NCBI RefSeq assembly: GCF_003815535.1
Contig: NZ_RPFZ01000001.1
Span: 1,240,001 to 1,304,000, forward strand
Direction: 5' to 3'
DNA length: 64,000 bases
Origin: Aurantiacibacter spongiae
Lineage (GTDB): Bacteria; Pseudomonadota; Alphaproteobacteria; Sphingomonadales; Sphingomonadaceae
Positions 17,924 to 26,243 of this stretch are shown piece by piece. The position numbers and the translations under genes were made by a program. The notes below the pieces were generated by a model, which saw only the letters and a list, made by a program, of their open reading frames with translations, was not told the DNA's origin and searched no databases. How positions within the stretch are numbered: position 1 is the stretch's first letter; every line of letters starts with the position of its first letter.

Positions 17924-17950
17924 TGGATTCCCGCCTGCGCGGGAATGACG
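17924..17950 (-). repeat. right 27-bp terminal palindrome of the GIY-YIG unit
   Basis: Inverted copy of 17571-17597 with one substitution in the hairpin loop. It begins immediately after the GIY-YIG stop codon. Confidence 0.85.
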
Positions 17951-18012
17951 ACTTATCAATGACCAATGATAGGCTGGCTAGCTGCCTTGTCATGTGCGAA
18001 CCAAAGAACGCT

Positions 18013-18267
18013 ATGGACATACGAAACCGAGATTGGATCGAGTTGGTCAAGGCGACCCGGCTGAGGTTCGATGTGTCTATTCAGGGCGCTCATGACTTGA
18101 TCTTTGCCGACGCCGAAATGCGAAAGCTCATAGCGCAGCGCATCAATCGGAACGCAGAGTGTCGCAAGCTGGCTTGGCAAGACATTCGCCGTAACGGCGC
18201 AGCATCGAGATTTGTGAAGGATGGCGACCTTATTCGTTTTCGCCGTAGTGATGGACAACGCCCATAG
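18013..18267 (+). CDS. orphan hypothetical protein of atypical composition
   Basis: An 84-aa protein from the ATG at 18013 (an in-frame ATG at 17959 would add 18 residues). It is helical and basic, rich in Arg, Lys and Ala, with segments RDWIELVKATRLRFDV and RKLIAQRINRNAECRKLAW. I recognise no domain. The DNA around 17959-18270 is visibly poorer in GC than its neighbours, which suggests recent acquisition. It lies between the GIY-YIG unit and the end of rpoN. It could be a spurious frame in acquired DNA. Confidence 0.45.
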   Translation: MDIRNRDWIELVKATRLRFDVSIQGAHDLIFADAEMRKLIAQRINRNAECRKLAWQDIRRNGAASRFVKDGDLIRFRRSDGQRP

Positions 18268-18300
18268 TCCGCAACCTGGTCGATACCGGACGTTCCCCCC

Positions 18301-19752
18301 TCACCCCATCGCCGCCAGCTTCTTCGCCCTTCTCCGCTGCACGCTCGACCCGATGCCGATCGCCTCGCGGTATTTCGCGACCGTCCGCCGCGCGAGGTCG
18401 AAGCCCTCGGCTTTCAGCAGGTCCACCAGGGCATCGTCCGACAGGACCTTTTGCGGGTCTTCCGCGTCCGTGAGCGCCCGGATGCGCGCCTTGACCGCTT
18501 CGGCGCTCGCGCCCTCGCCGTCCTCTCCGCCGCCGGTCCGGCCGACGCCGCTGGTGAAGAAATACTTGAGCTCGAACGTGCCGCGCGGGCAGCTCAGGAA
18601 CTTGTTGCTGGTGACGCGGCTGACGGTGCTTTCGTGCATCTCGATCGCGTCGGCCACCTTCGCCAGCGTCAGGGGTTTCAACTCGCTCACGCCGCGCGCG
18701 AAGAAGCCGGACTGCTGCTTCACGATCTCGGCGGCGACCTTGAGGATGGTCTTCTGGCGCTGGTCCAGCGCCTTGATCAGCCAGTTGGCGTCGGCCAGCT
18801 TCTCCGACAGCCAGCCCCTCGCCCGCTTGCCGGTGCAGCCACGCCTGACTTCGAGGTAGTAGGACCGGTTGACGACGAGGCGCGGCAGCGTCGCCTCGTT
18901 CAGGCGGATGGTCCACCCGCCCTTCTCGCCCGGCGCGATCAGCACGTCGGGGACGACGCCCGCGCTGGTGCCGGGGCCGCCATAGGCGAGGCCGGGCTTG
19001 GGATCGTAGCTGCGCAGTTCGCGCAGCATGTCGGCCATGTCCTCCTCGTCCACGTCGCAGATGCGCCTGAGATGCGCGAAGGCACCCTTGGCCACGAGAT
19101 CGAGATTGTCGATCAGCACCGCCATGCACGGATCGTAGCGGTCGGCCTCCCTGGCTTGCAGCGCGAGACATTCGGACAGCGACCGCGCGCCGACGCCCGT
19201 GGGTTCGAGCGACTGGACGCAGGCCAGCGCCCGCTCGACATGGGCCAGCGGCACGCCGAGAGCCTCGGCCACCTCCCGCAGCGGCGTGGAGAGGTAGCCC
19301 GCCTCGTCCAGCAGGCCGATCAGGTGGCGGGCGATGAAGGCGGAGCGGGCATCGGGCGCGCACGGGCCGATCTGCCGTTCGAGATGTTCGGCCAGCGTCG
19401 GCTCGTCGTCGCCCCGGTTCTCCAGGTCGGGCGCCTCCTGACCGCCGGCCCCGGACAGCGGCGCGGACCAGTCGCCGGTATCGCTGTCGCGGTCGAGCGT
19501 GGCGGGATCGATGTCGAGCGCCTGCTCGCCGTCGCCGGGCGTCGCGTCGTGCGGCTCGGCCTCGGTTGGCGCATCGCGCGTCTCGGCGCGCAGTTCGCCC
19601 GCCTCCAGCAGCGGATTGCTCTCCAGCGCCTCGCCGACGAAACTTTCGATCTCGAGGTTGCTGAGCGCGAGCAGCTTGATCGCCTGCTGCAATTGCGGCG
19701 TCATCACCAGCGATTGCGACTGGCGCAGATCGAGGCGCGGGCCGAGCGCCAT
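18301..19752 (-). CDS. rpoN: RNA polymerase sigma-54 factor
   Basis: A 483-aa RpoN from the ATG at 19752, which gives MALGPRLDLRQSQSLVMTPQLQQAIKLLALSNLE, the activator-interacting region I. An acidic region II follows, then the core-binding region, and the C-terminus has the RpoN box ARRTVAKYRE. It directs polymerase to -24/-12 promoters with enhancer-binding proteins. It lies 31 bp downstream of lptB, a classical arrangement. The usual downstream genes hpf and ptsN are absent; an accessory pocket follows instead. Confidence 0.95.
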   Translation of the reverse strand: MALGPRLDLRQSQSLVMTPQLQQAIKLLALSNLEIESFVGEALESNPLLEAGELRAETRDAPTEAEPHDATPGDGEQALDIDPATLDRDSDTGDWSAPLSGAGGQEAPDLENRGDDEPTLAEHLERQIGPCAPDARSAFIARHLIGLLDEAGYLSTPLREVAEALGVPLAHVERALACVQSLEPTGVGARSLSECLALQAREADRYDPCMAVLIDNLDLVAKGAFAHLRRICDVDEEDMADMLRELRSYDPKPGLAYGGPGTSAGVVPDVLIAPGEKGGWTIRLNEATLPRLVVNRSYYLEVRRGCTGKRARGWLSEKLADANWLIKALDQRQKTILKVAAEIVKQQSGFFARGVSELKPLTLAKVADAIEMHESTVSRVTSNKFLSCPRGTFELKYFFTSGVGRTGGGEDGEGASAEAVKARIRALTDAEDPQKVLSDDALVDLLKAEGFDLARRTVAKYREAIGIGSSVQRRRAKKLAAMG

Positions 19753-19783
19753 GCCGGTTACTGCGAGGGGCAGGCGCGGGGGG

Positions 19784-20599
19784 TCACAGCGTGAATCCCT
19801 CGCCCAGGTAGAGGCGGCGCACGTTCTCGTCCGCGACCAGTTCCTGCGGACTTCCGGCGAACAGCACCTGACCGCCATAGATGATGCAGGCGCGATCGAC
19901 GATCTCCAGCGTCTCGCGCACGTTGTGGTCGGTGATGAGCACGCCGATACCGCGTGTCTTGAGATCCGCCACCAGATCGCGGATGTCGCTGATGGATAGC
20001 GGGTCGATGCCGGCGAAGGGTTCGTCCAGCAGCATGATGGTGGGCTTGGCCGCCAGCGCGCGGGCGATCTCGCACCGCCGCCGCTCGCCCCCCGAAAGCG
20101 CCATGGCCGGGCTGGCGCGCAGGCGGGTGAGGCCGAATTCGTCGAGCAGCCGCTCCAGCTCCGCCGCGCGCACCTGCTTGTCCGGCTCGACCATTTCCAG
20201 CACGCAGTTGATGTTCTGTTCCACGCTCATGCCGCGAAATATGCTGGTTTCCTGCGGCAGATAGCCGAGGCCGAGGATGGCGCGGCGATACATCGGCAGG
20301 CGCGTCACGTCCTCCCCGTCCATCAGGATGCGGCCCGAATCGGGCTTCACCAGCCCCATGATCGAATAGAAACACGTCGTCTTGCCCGCGCCGTTGGGCC
20401 CGAGCAGGCCGAGCACCTCCCCCTTGGCGACCGAAAGCGAGATGTCCGACAGCACGCTGCGCTTGTCGTAGCTCTTGGCGATGGAGACGACTTCCAGCCC
20501 GCCGACCTCGCCCAGGTCGGGCGCGGCGCGGGCCGGCGCCTCCGCCACGGCCTCGGCCAGGGCCTCTTCGTCGAGGAAACTGTCGTCGAGCGCGCTCAT
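19784..20599 (-). CDS. lptB: LPS export ABC transporter ATP-binding protein LptB
   Basis: About 271 aa from the ATG at 20599. It has Walker A GPNGAGKTT, the signature LSGGERRR, Walker B IMLLDEPFAGIDP and the H-loop ITDHNVRET. The sequence SYDKRSVLSDISLSV and the adjacent rpoN identify LptB rather than a generic ABC ATPase. It powers extraction of LPS from the inner membrane with LptFG. An N-terminal extension of about 40 residues precedes the usual start of the domain. It is cotranscribed with rpoN. Confidence 0.93.
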   Translation of the reverse strand: MSALDDSFLDEEALAEAVAEAPARAAPDLGEVGGLEVVSIAKSYDKRSVLSDISLSVAKGEVLGLLGPNGAGKTTCFYSIMGLVKPDSGRILMDGEDVTRLPMYRRAILGLGYLPQETSIFRGMSVEQNINCVLEMVEPDKQVRAAELERLLDEFGLTRLRASPAMALSGGERRRCEIARALAAKPTIMLLDEPFAGIDPLSISDIRDLVADLKTRGIGVLITDHNVRETLEIVDRACIIYGGQVLFAGSPQELVADENVRRLYLGEGFTL

Positions 20600-20768
20600 G
20601 CCCTGCGCATAGCCATGTTGCGCCAGCGAATGAAGGGGGTGTCTGGCAAGATTCGTGCATGGCCGGCGCGCCCGCCTATGCGGATCGGACGGGTCTGCGG
20701 CTGCCGGCATTGCACATGGCGCGCCGATCTGGAATATTCGCGACTCGGGACTGGAAGAGGAGTTGCGC

Positions 20769-21185
20769 ATGAACAGGGCGCTTTCGGATAGCCGGCAACC
20801 GCAGACGCGCGGCACCGCGCAGGCTCCTGCCGATACGGGGCCGGCGGATCGCCGCGCCGCGCTGGACTGGCGCCGCAAGGTCAGTGACCACGTCGCCTTC
20901 GGCCTGCTCGTCTATACCGGCATGCACATCTTCGTCACCATGACCGCGATCAAGGGGCATGGCGGTTCGCTGCTCCCCTACTTCGCGCTCGTCGTGCTGG
21001 TTGCCGCGATCATCCCCGGCTGCCGCCTGATCGAGCAGCGGTGGGAGCGGTTGCCGGACGCGCAGGCCGCGGACCCCGCGCTCGCCCCGGTATTCCGGCG
21101 CGAAATGGCGCTGCTCTGGCTCGCCGCGGTCGGCCTGCCCATTGTCCTCACCATCGCCTTCAAATCGCTCGCCGCGGCGTTCTGA
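20769..21185 (+). CDS. small membrane protein, unknown
   Basis: A 138-aa protein from the ATG at 20769, supported by GAGGAG just upstream (about 20756-20761). A basic cytoplasmic N-terminus of about 40 residues is followed by three hydrophobic segments (HVAFGLLVYTGMHIFVTM, YFALVVLVAAIIPG, LLWLAAVGLPIVLTIAF). No domain is recognised. Its stop overlaps the apparent start of the MscS gene, so the two are probably co-translated. Confidence 0.65.
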   Translation: MNRALSDSRQPQTRGTAQAPADTGPADRRAALDWRRKVSDHVAFGLLVYTGMHIFVTMTAIKGHGGSLLPYFALVVLVAAIIPGCRLIEQRWERLPDAQAADPALAPVFRREMALLWLAAVGLPIVLTIAFKSLAAAF

Positions 21186-22624
21186 GCGGACTTCGCCTGA
21201 CGATCCCGCGCGCCTTTCTGGCCCTGCTGCTGGGGGCGCTTCTGCTGCCTGCCGGCGCGCATGCCGCGGGCGCGCTGCTACCCGAAGCCCCGGCTGAAAG
21301 CCCGGCCCCCGACAGCGCGCCCGCCCCCGCGCCCGGCTCCATCGCGCTCGACCGCGCAGCCGACGCCGACAGCCGGATCGAGCGCTTTCTCAGCGAAACC
21401 TTCGCCAACGTCCCCAGCCTGACCGGCGTGACCGTGACCGTGCGCCAGGGCGTCGTCACGCTGGGCGGCACGGCGGCGGACGAGGAGGCGGTGACGCGCG
21501 CCGAAAGCATCGCCGGCGGGGTCGAGGGCGTCGTCACCGTCGAGAACGATATCGAGCGGGACGTCTCGGTCGATCTGGGGCAGGGCATCGGCGGGGTCGG
21601 CGACAAGGCGCGGCAGGCCGCCCGGATGCTGCCACTGATCGGCGCGGCCATCGTGGTCGCGGTGCTGATCGGGGTGCTGGGCTATCTGCTCGCCTCGCTT
21701 ACCGGCCTGTGGCGGCGGATCGCACCCAATTCCTTCCTCGCCGCGCTGATCGCCAGCGCGATACGCTTCGTCTTCGTCATCGGCGGCATCGTCGTCGCGC
21801 TCGACATGATCGGGGCGGGCGCGCTGATGGGCGCGGTGCTGGGCGGAGCGGGGGTGATCGGCATCGCGCTGGGCTTCGCCATGCGCGACACGATAGAAAC
21901 CTACGTCGCATCCATCATGCTGAGCCTGCGTCAGCCCTTCCGCGCCAACGACCACGTGGTGATCGACACCTACGAGGGCCGGGTCATCCGCCTGACCAGC
22001 CGGGCGACCGTGCTGATGACGCTCGACGGCAACCATCTGCGCATCCCCAACTCCACCGTCTTCAACGCCACCATCCTCAACTATACGCGCAATCCGCAGC
22101 GCCGCTTCGACTTCGCCCTGGGTGTGGACGCGGACGACGACGTGGAGGCGGCCCGGCGGCTGGGGCGCGACACGCTGAAGGGTCTGCCCTTCGTGCTCGC
22201 CGAACCGCCGCCCGAAGCGCGCATTTCCGAAGTGGGCGATTCCAACGTGGTGCTGCAGTTCCTGGGCTGGATCGATCAGACCCAGGCGGACTGGTACAAG
22301 GCCCGCAGCCGCGCCATCGCCGTCACCAAGGCGGCGCTGGAGCAGGCCGGCTTCGCCCTGCCCGAACCGATCTACCGCCTGCGCTTCGACCAGCGCACCG
22401 GCGTGCTGCCGTTCGAGAACGTGGGCGGGGGCGGCGCCAAGGCAGACAGCGCTCCGCCCTCCCCGCCCCAGCCTCCGGCCCCGCCCCCCGCCGCGCCTTC
22501 TGCGGCGGACCACAGCGACGTGGCGCCGGACGATGAAGTGGCGTCGATGGTGGACAGGGAACGCGCGGCCAACACTGCCGGGCAGGAGAAGGATCTGCTC
22601 GATTCCAGCCAGCCCGTCGAATGA
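21182..22624 (+). CDS. mechanosensitive channel of the MscS family with an N-terminal BON domain
   Basis: About 480 aa if it starts at the CTG at 21182, which overlaps the previous stop. No ATG, GTG or TTG lies in frame between the GTG at 21041 and the signal peptide (RLTIPRAFLALLLGALLLPAGAHA). A periplasmic BON domain follows (VTVRQGVVTLGGTAADEEAVTRAESIAGGVEGVVTVENDI). Then come several helices, the MscS pore helix (GAGVIGIALGFAMRDTIE) and the beta domain (PFRANDHVVIDTYEGRVIRLTSRATVL, LRIPNSTVFNATILNYT). The tail is Pro-rich. It should release osmolytes on hypo-osmotic shock. Confidence 0.85.
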   Translation: MSGLRLTIPRAFLALLLGALLLPAGAHAAGALLPEAPAESPAPDSAPAPAPGSIALDRAADADSRIERFLSETFANVPSLTGVTVTVRQGVVTLGGTAADEEAVTRAESIAGGVEGVVTVENDIERDVSVDLGQGIGGVGDKARQAARMLPLIGAAIVVAVLIGVLGYLLASLTGLWRRIAPNSFLAALIASAIRFVFVIGGIVVALDMIGAGALMGAVLGGAGVIGIALGFAMRDTIETYVASIMLSLRQPFRANDHVVIDTYEGRVIRLTSRATVLMTLDGNHLRIPNSTVFNATILNYTRNPQRRFDFALGVDADDDVEAARRLGRDTLKGLPFVLAEPPPEARISEVGDSNVVLQFLGWIDQTQADWYKARSRAIAVTKAALEQAGFALPEPIYRLRFDQRTGVLPFENVGGGGAKADSAPPSPPQPPAPPPAAPSAADHSDVAPDDEVASMVDRERAANTAGQEKDLLDSSQPVE

Positions 22625-23523
22625 CCAGGGCGAGGCGACCGTTCCGGGAGATCGCCGTGCGTCCGATCATGAAGGCCCTGCTGGCCGCCCTGTTCGTCAC
22701 CAGCATCGCGGCCTGTTCCGCCGATTCCAAACCCGCGGACCCCATCCCCGAGCACGACGAACTGACGGTCAGCTCGGATATCCTGGACGAGGACCGGGTC
22801 ATCAACGTCTTCGTTCCGCCGCAATATGACGGGGGGCAGACGGCGTTTCCGGTTGTCTACATGCCCGATGGCGGCATCGACGAGGATTTCCCCCATATCG
22901 CCAACACCCTCGCCGGGTTGATCGCACGCGGCGCCGTGCCGCCTGTCATCCTCGTGGGAATCGAGAACACCGAGCGCGGGCGTGACCTGACCCCGTCCTC
23001 CACGACGGATTACGACCGCGACTACGCCCCGCAGGGCGACGGTGCCCGTGCATTCCGGGCGTTCATCCGCGACGAATTGATGCCCGAAATTGACGCGCGC
23101 TACCGCACCGCCGATGGCCGGACGATCATCGGGGAATCGAGCGCCGGGCTGTTCGTGGTGGATACCTTCTTCCGCGAACCCGGACTGTTCGATCACTACA
23201 TCGCGATGGACCCGGCCCTGTGGTGGAACGATCACGATCTGGTCCGGCAGGCTGCGTCGCGCCTCGCGGCGATGGATGCGGCGGGAAAGTCGCTGTGGTT
23301 TGCAGGGTCCGGCGCGGCCGATATCCAACCGCATACGCGGGCGCTGGCGGACGCGCTCTCACGAAACGCCCCGCAGGGGTTGCGGTGGATCTACCGCGAT
23401 CGACCGGGCGAGCGGCACGACACCATTTTCCGCGCGACCAAAGACGATGCGCTCACATGGAGTCTGGGGGCGCCCGCTTCCGGCAGAACCGCCGACCGGG
23501 CGGCGGACGGGCAGGCATCGTAA
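22621..23523 (+). CDS. secreted lipoprotein esterase (alpha/beta hydrolase, esterase D/Fes-like)
   Basis: About 300 aa from the ATG that overlaps the MscS stop (ATGA); an alternative ATG at 22669 gives a tighter signal peptide, MKALLAALFVTSIAACS, whose Cys is the predicted lipidation site. The domain has VFVPPQYDGG, VVYMPDGG, the nucleophile elbow GESSAG and a C-terminal His in ERHDTIF. This is the putative esterase group that includes enterochelin esterases and esterase D. Substrate unknown. Location is probably the periplasmic face or outer membrane. Confidence 0.75.
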   Translation: MTRARRPFREIAVRPIMKALLAALFVTSIAACSADSKPADPIPEHDELTVSSDILDEDRVINVFVPPQYDGGQTAFPVVYMPDGGIDEDFPHIANTLAGLIARGAVPPVILVGIENTERGRDLTPSSTTDYDRDYAPQGDGARAFRAFIRDELMPEIDARYRTADGRTIIGESSAGLFVVDTFFREPGLFDHYIAMDPALWWNDHDLVRQAASRLAAMDAAGKSLWFAGSGAADIQPHTRALADALSRNAPQGLRWIYRDRPGERHDTIFRATKDDALTWSLGAPASGRTADRAADGQAS

Positions 23524-23548
23524 CGATGCGGCGGGAAAAGGCCGGAGG

Positions 23549-24088
23549 TTAACCCGCCTTGGCCTGCTTCGCGCGTTCGATGCTTTCCAGCACGATGCGC
23601 TTGGCTTCGGCGGTATCGCCCCACTGGCCGACGCGCACCCACTTCTCCTTCTCCAGATCCTTGTAGTGGGTGAAGAAGTGCTCGATCTGCTGGAAGATGA
23701 TGCTGGGCAGATCCTTCGTCTCGCCGACGTCGGAATAATAGGGGAAGGTCGTGTCCACCGGCACGCAGACCAGCTTCTCGTCGCCGCCATGCTCGTCTTC
23801 CAGGTTGAGCACGCCAATGGGGCGCGCGCGTACCACGCTGCCGGCGATGAACGGGCTGCGGGCGATCACCATCGCATCCAGCGGATCGCCATCGGGCGAG
23901 AGCGTGTGCGGAATGAAGCCGTAATTGCACGGATAGCGCATCGGCGTGTGCAGGATGCGGTCGACGAACAGCGCGCCCGATTCCTTGTCGAATTCGTACT
24001 TCACCGGCTCTCCGCCGACGGGCACCTCGATGATGACGTTGAGGCTGTCGGGCGGATTGTCGCCGATGGCTACCTTGTCGATACGCAT
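23549..24088 (-). CDS. ppa: inorganic pyrophosphatase
   Basis: A 179-aa family I soluble pyrophosphatase. It contains VKYEFDKESGALFVDRIL, PCNYGFIPHTLSPDGDPLDAMV (the D-x-D-P-x-D metal site) and LEKEKWVRVGQW. It hydrolyses pyrophosphate made by biosynthetic reactions. Complete and typical in length. It converges on the esterase gene and lies downstream of the M61 peptidase on the same strand. Confidence 0.96.
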   Translation of the reverse strand: MRIDKVAIGDNPPDSLNVIIEVPVGGEPVKYEFDKESGALFVDRILHTPMRYPCNYGFIPHTLSPDGDPLDAMVIARSPFIAGSVVRARPIGVLNLEDEHGGDEKLVCVPVDTTFPYYSDVGETKDLPSIIFQQIEHFFTHYKDLEKEKWVRVGQWGDTAEAKRIVLESIERAKQAKAG

Positions 24089-24207
24089 GGTCTGTCTGCT
24101 TGTCCCGATGTCTGGCCCGGCGCATGGGCAGGGCGTGAATGGCGCGGCGAGCGCCTAGCGTGTTGCAGTGCGAAAAGCGAGGGCCGATCGGCTCGCGGCG
24201 AGCCCGG

Positions 24208-26163
24208 TCAGCGCGTGCGCGCCGCCAGCAACCGGTCGAGACCCTGCTCGCCATCGCCTGTCGGCTCGATCCACGGGAAGCGCAGGCCGCCGTGATAGTC
24301 GATGGCGATGGTGTCGTAGCGCTCGCCCCGCTTGACCAGCAGTTCGATCGGTTCGCGCGAATCCCTGGCTGCCGTCACCGCGTCCCTGATCGTATCGGGC
24401 GCGAATTCCTCGCCGTTGACGGCCACGATCTCCGCCCCGTTGACGATGCCGGCCGCGAAGGCCGGCCCGTCCCACAGCGTCGAGACGACCGTGCCGCTGA
24501 CCGACAGGCTCATGCCCAGCGAATAGAACAGGTCGACATAGTCGCCATTGTCCATCCGGCCCTTGGCGTAGGGGTTGGGCGTGTCCTTCCATACCAGTTC
24601 GTAGCCGGCCATCGCGAGGCCGCGCGTCGGCGCGGGCTGATTCGGCTGGCGCAGCCGGGTGTCGAGGAAGCCGGCCCAGTCATACGGATAGACCCGGTTC
24701 AGCGTCGCGACGACCTCGTCGAAATCGTAGGTCAGCTCGCCCCAGTCGCCGTCGGTCTTGCCGAAGAAATCCCGGGCGAAATCGTCCAGCCCCTTCGCCC
24801 CGCCGGTGCCATCGCGGATGATCTGGTCCGCTTCCAGCCAGGTCAGCGCCCCCTCGACGTAATAGTCCTCGCTGCGCTGGAGCGAGGAATAGGGCAGCGG
24901 GCGCCGCGAATTGACGATGGGGTCGTAGGTCGTGTCCTGCACGCTGCGCCACGCGCGGCCCGGCTGGCCCTCGGAATAGTTGGCGACCGCGTTGGCGAAC
25001 ATGCCGAGCACCGTGTCCTTCTGCTGCAGGCCGGATCGGGCCGCCAGCACCCAGCCCCAGAACTGCGTCTGCCCTTCGTACACCCACAGCAGCGTGTCCT
25101 GCATGGGCGTGCGGTAGTCGGGCGTCCACAATCCCTCGGGCCGGCGGAACTTGCCGTTCCAGCTATGGACGAGCTCATGGGAAACGACGTTGTGATCCCA
25201 GTCCATCGCGTCCCAGTCGGTAAGGGCGGTGGGTTCGTACTGGTTTTCCGCCGAGCGGTGATGTTCGAGGCCGATGCCCCCCATCGTGTCGGTCATGGCG
25301 AGGAGAATGTCGTAATGGTCGAAATGCCGCGCGCCGAACAGCGCGTCGGCTTCTTCCACCAGGTTTTCGAAACGGGCGAGGTTCTCGGGCGCGAGGTCGA
25401 GGTAGTCCGGCTCGTCGGCGATGGCGTCGAGCTGCACGTCCTCGCCCAGCGACCACTGCTGCGAATGTGCGCCGGCGAAGATCGGCGAATCGACCAGCGT
25501 TTCGTAATCGACGTCGTCGAAACGCACCGTGTCGCCGCGCCGCGTCTGCCCGTCGAGCGCGGTGAACACGCGCCAGCCTTCGGGCACCTTGACGCTCGGC
25601 GCGATGGCGATGCGGCGCACGTAATGGCCTTCGGGATAAAGGCTCATCTTCTCCCATTGCAGGTTGAGCATCTCCTGCGTCATGGTCACGCGCCCCTCGC
25701 TGCCGGTGACGGGCGAGGTGTGGATGAAGCTGGCCACCACCTCGCGCGCGCTCGGCGGCACCTCGACCACAAGGCGATAGACGTCGAGCGGGTCGCGGAA
25801 CCAGTTGAGTTCCTCTCCGCCCGCGGTGAAGCGGATGTTCGAAAGCAGGTTGATCGGCCCGCGCGCGGCGTGGTTGCCGGGCAGCCACTCGGGAAACAGC
25901 AAGGCCAGCTGCGTCGTGCCGCGGGCGACGGGGATCGTCTCGGTCACGCGGTAGAGATGGCGGCGCGTATCGGTGGCGTCGATGTCGAGCCGGATGGTGC
26001 CGCCCGGATAGGCCACGTCGCGCGGCAGCGGGGTCGCGTCGTCCAGTTGCGGCGCAACCGGCGCGGAATTGGCGTCGGGCCGGATTCCGGCCTGCTGGGC
26101 CAGCGCGGCAGTGGAGGAAAGGAGAGCGACGGAAAGCGCGATCGGCGCGAGGATGAACTTCAT
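24208..26163 (-). CDS. M61 family metallopeptidase with PDZ domain
   Basis: A 651-aa protein from the ATG at 26163, which opens a signal peptide (MKFILAPIALSVALLSSTAALAQ). The catalytic zinc motif is HELVH in NVVSHELVHSWNGKFR (around residue 328), followed by WVYEGQTQFWG with the third zinc ligand Glu. A PDZ domain lies near the C-terminus (SGTVVSTLWDGPAFAAGIVNGAEIVAVNGEEF). M61 enzymes of this type are glycyl aminopeptidases, active in the periplasm. It is divergent from hisS. Confidence 0.92.
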   Translation of the reverse strand: MKFILAPIALSVALLSSTAALAQQAGIRPDANSAPVAPQLDDATPLPRDVAYPGGTIRLDIDATDTRRHLYRVTETIPVARGTTQLALLFPEWLPGNHAARGPINLLSNIRFTAGGEELNWFRDPLDVYRLVVEVPPSAREVVASFIHTSPVTGSEGRVTMTQEMLNLQWEKMSLYPEGHYVRRIAIAPSVKVPEGWRVFTALDGQTRRGDTVRFDDVDYETLVDSPIFAGAHSQQWSLGEDVQLDAIADEPDYLDLAPENLARFENLVEEADALFGARHFDHYDILLAMTDTMGGIGLEHHRSAENQYEPTALTDWDAMDWDHNVVSHELVHSWNGKFRRPEGLWTPDYRTPMQDTLLWVYEGQTQFWGWVLAARSGLQQKDTVLGMFANAVANYSEGQPGRAWRSVQDTTYDPIVNSRRPLPYSSLQRSEDYYVEGALTWLEADQIIRDGTGGAKGLDDFARDFFGKTDGDWGELTYDFDEVVATLNRVYPYDWAGFLDTRLRQPNQPAPTRGLAMAGYELVWKDTPNPYAKGRMDNGDYVDLFYSLGMSLSVSGTVVSTLWDGPAFAAGIVNGAEIVAVNGEEFAPDTIRDAVTAARDSREPIELLVKRGERYDTIAIDYHGGLRFPWIEPTGDGEQGLDRLLAARTR

Positions 26164-26243
26164 GGAACCGGGCCATGCCCAAGCTGCGCGTGCGAGGCAA
26201 GCGGCTTTCCCGCCCGCCCGCGACGCGCTAGGGGCGCTCACCC

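Larger units (their letters stand above)
17571..17950 (+). mobile_element. inverted-repeat-bounded GIY-YIG unit (REP-like)
   Basis: A 27-bp sequence at 17571-17597 recurs in inverted orientation at 17924-17950 with one mismatch. Each copy is itself a palindrome built on ATTCCCGCG/CGCGGGAAT-type arms. They enclose exactly one gene, the GIY-YIG nuclease, ending two bases after its stop. The unit is about 380 bp. No obvious target-site duplication flanks it. Single palindromes of this kind are widespread dispersed repeats in proteobacteria; the pairing around a nuclease gene suggests a linked, possibly self-spreading unit. Confidence 0.7.
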
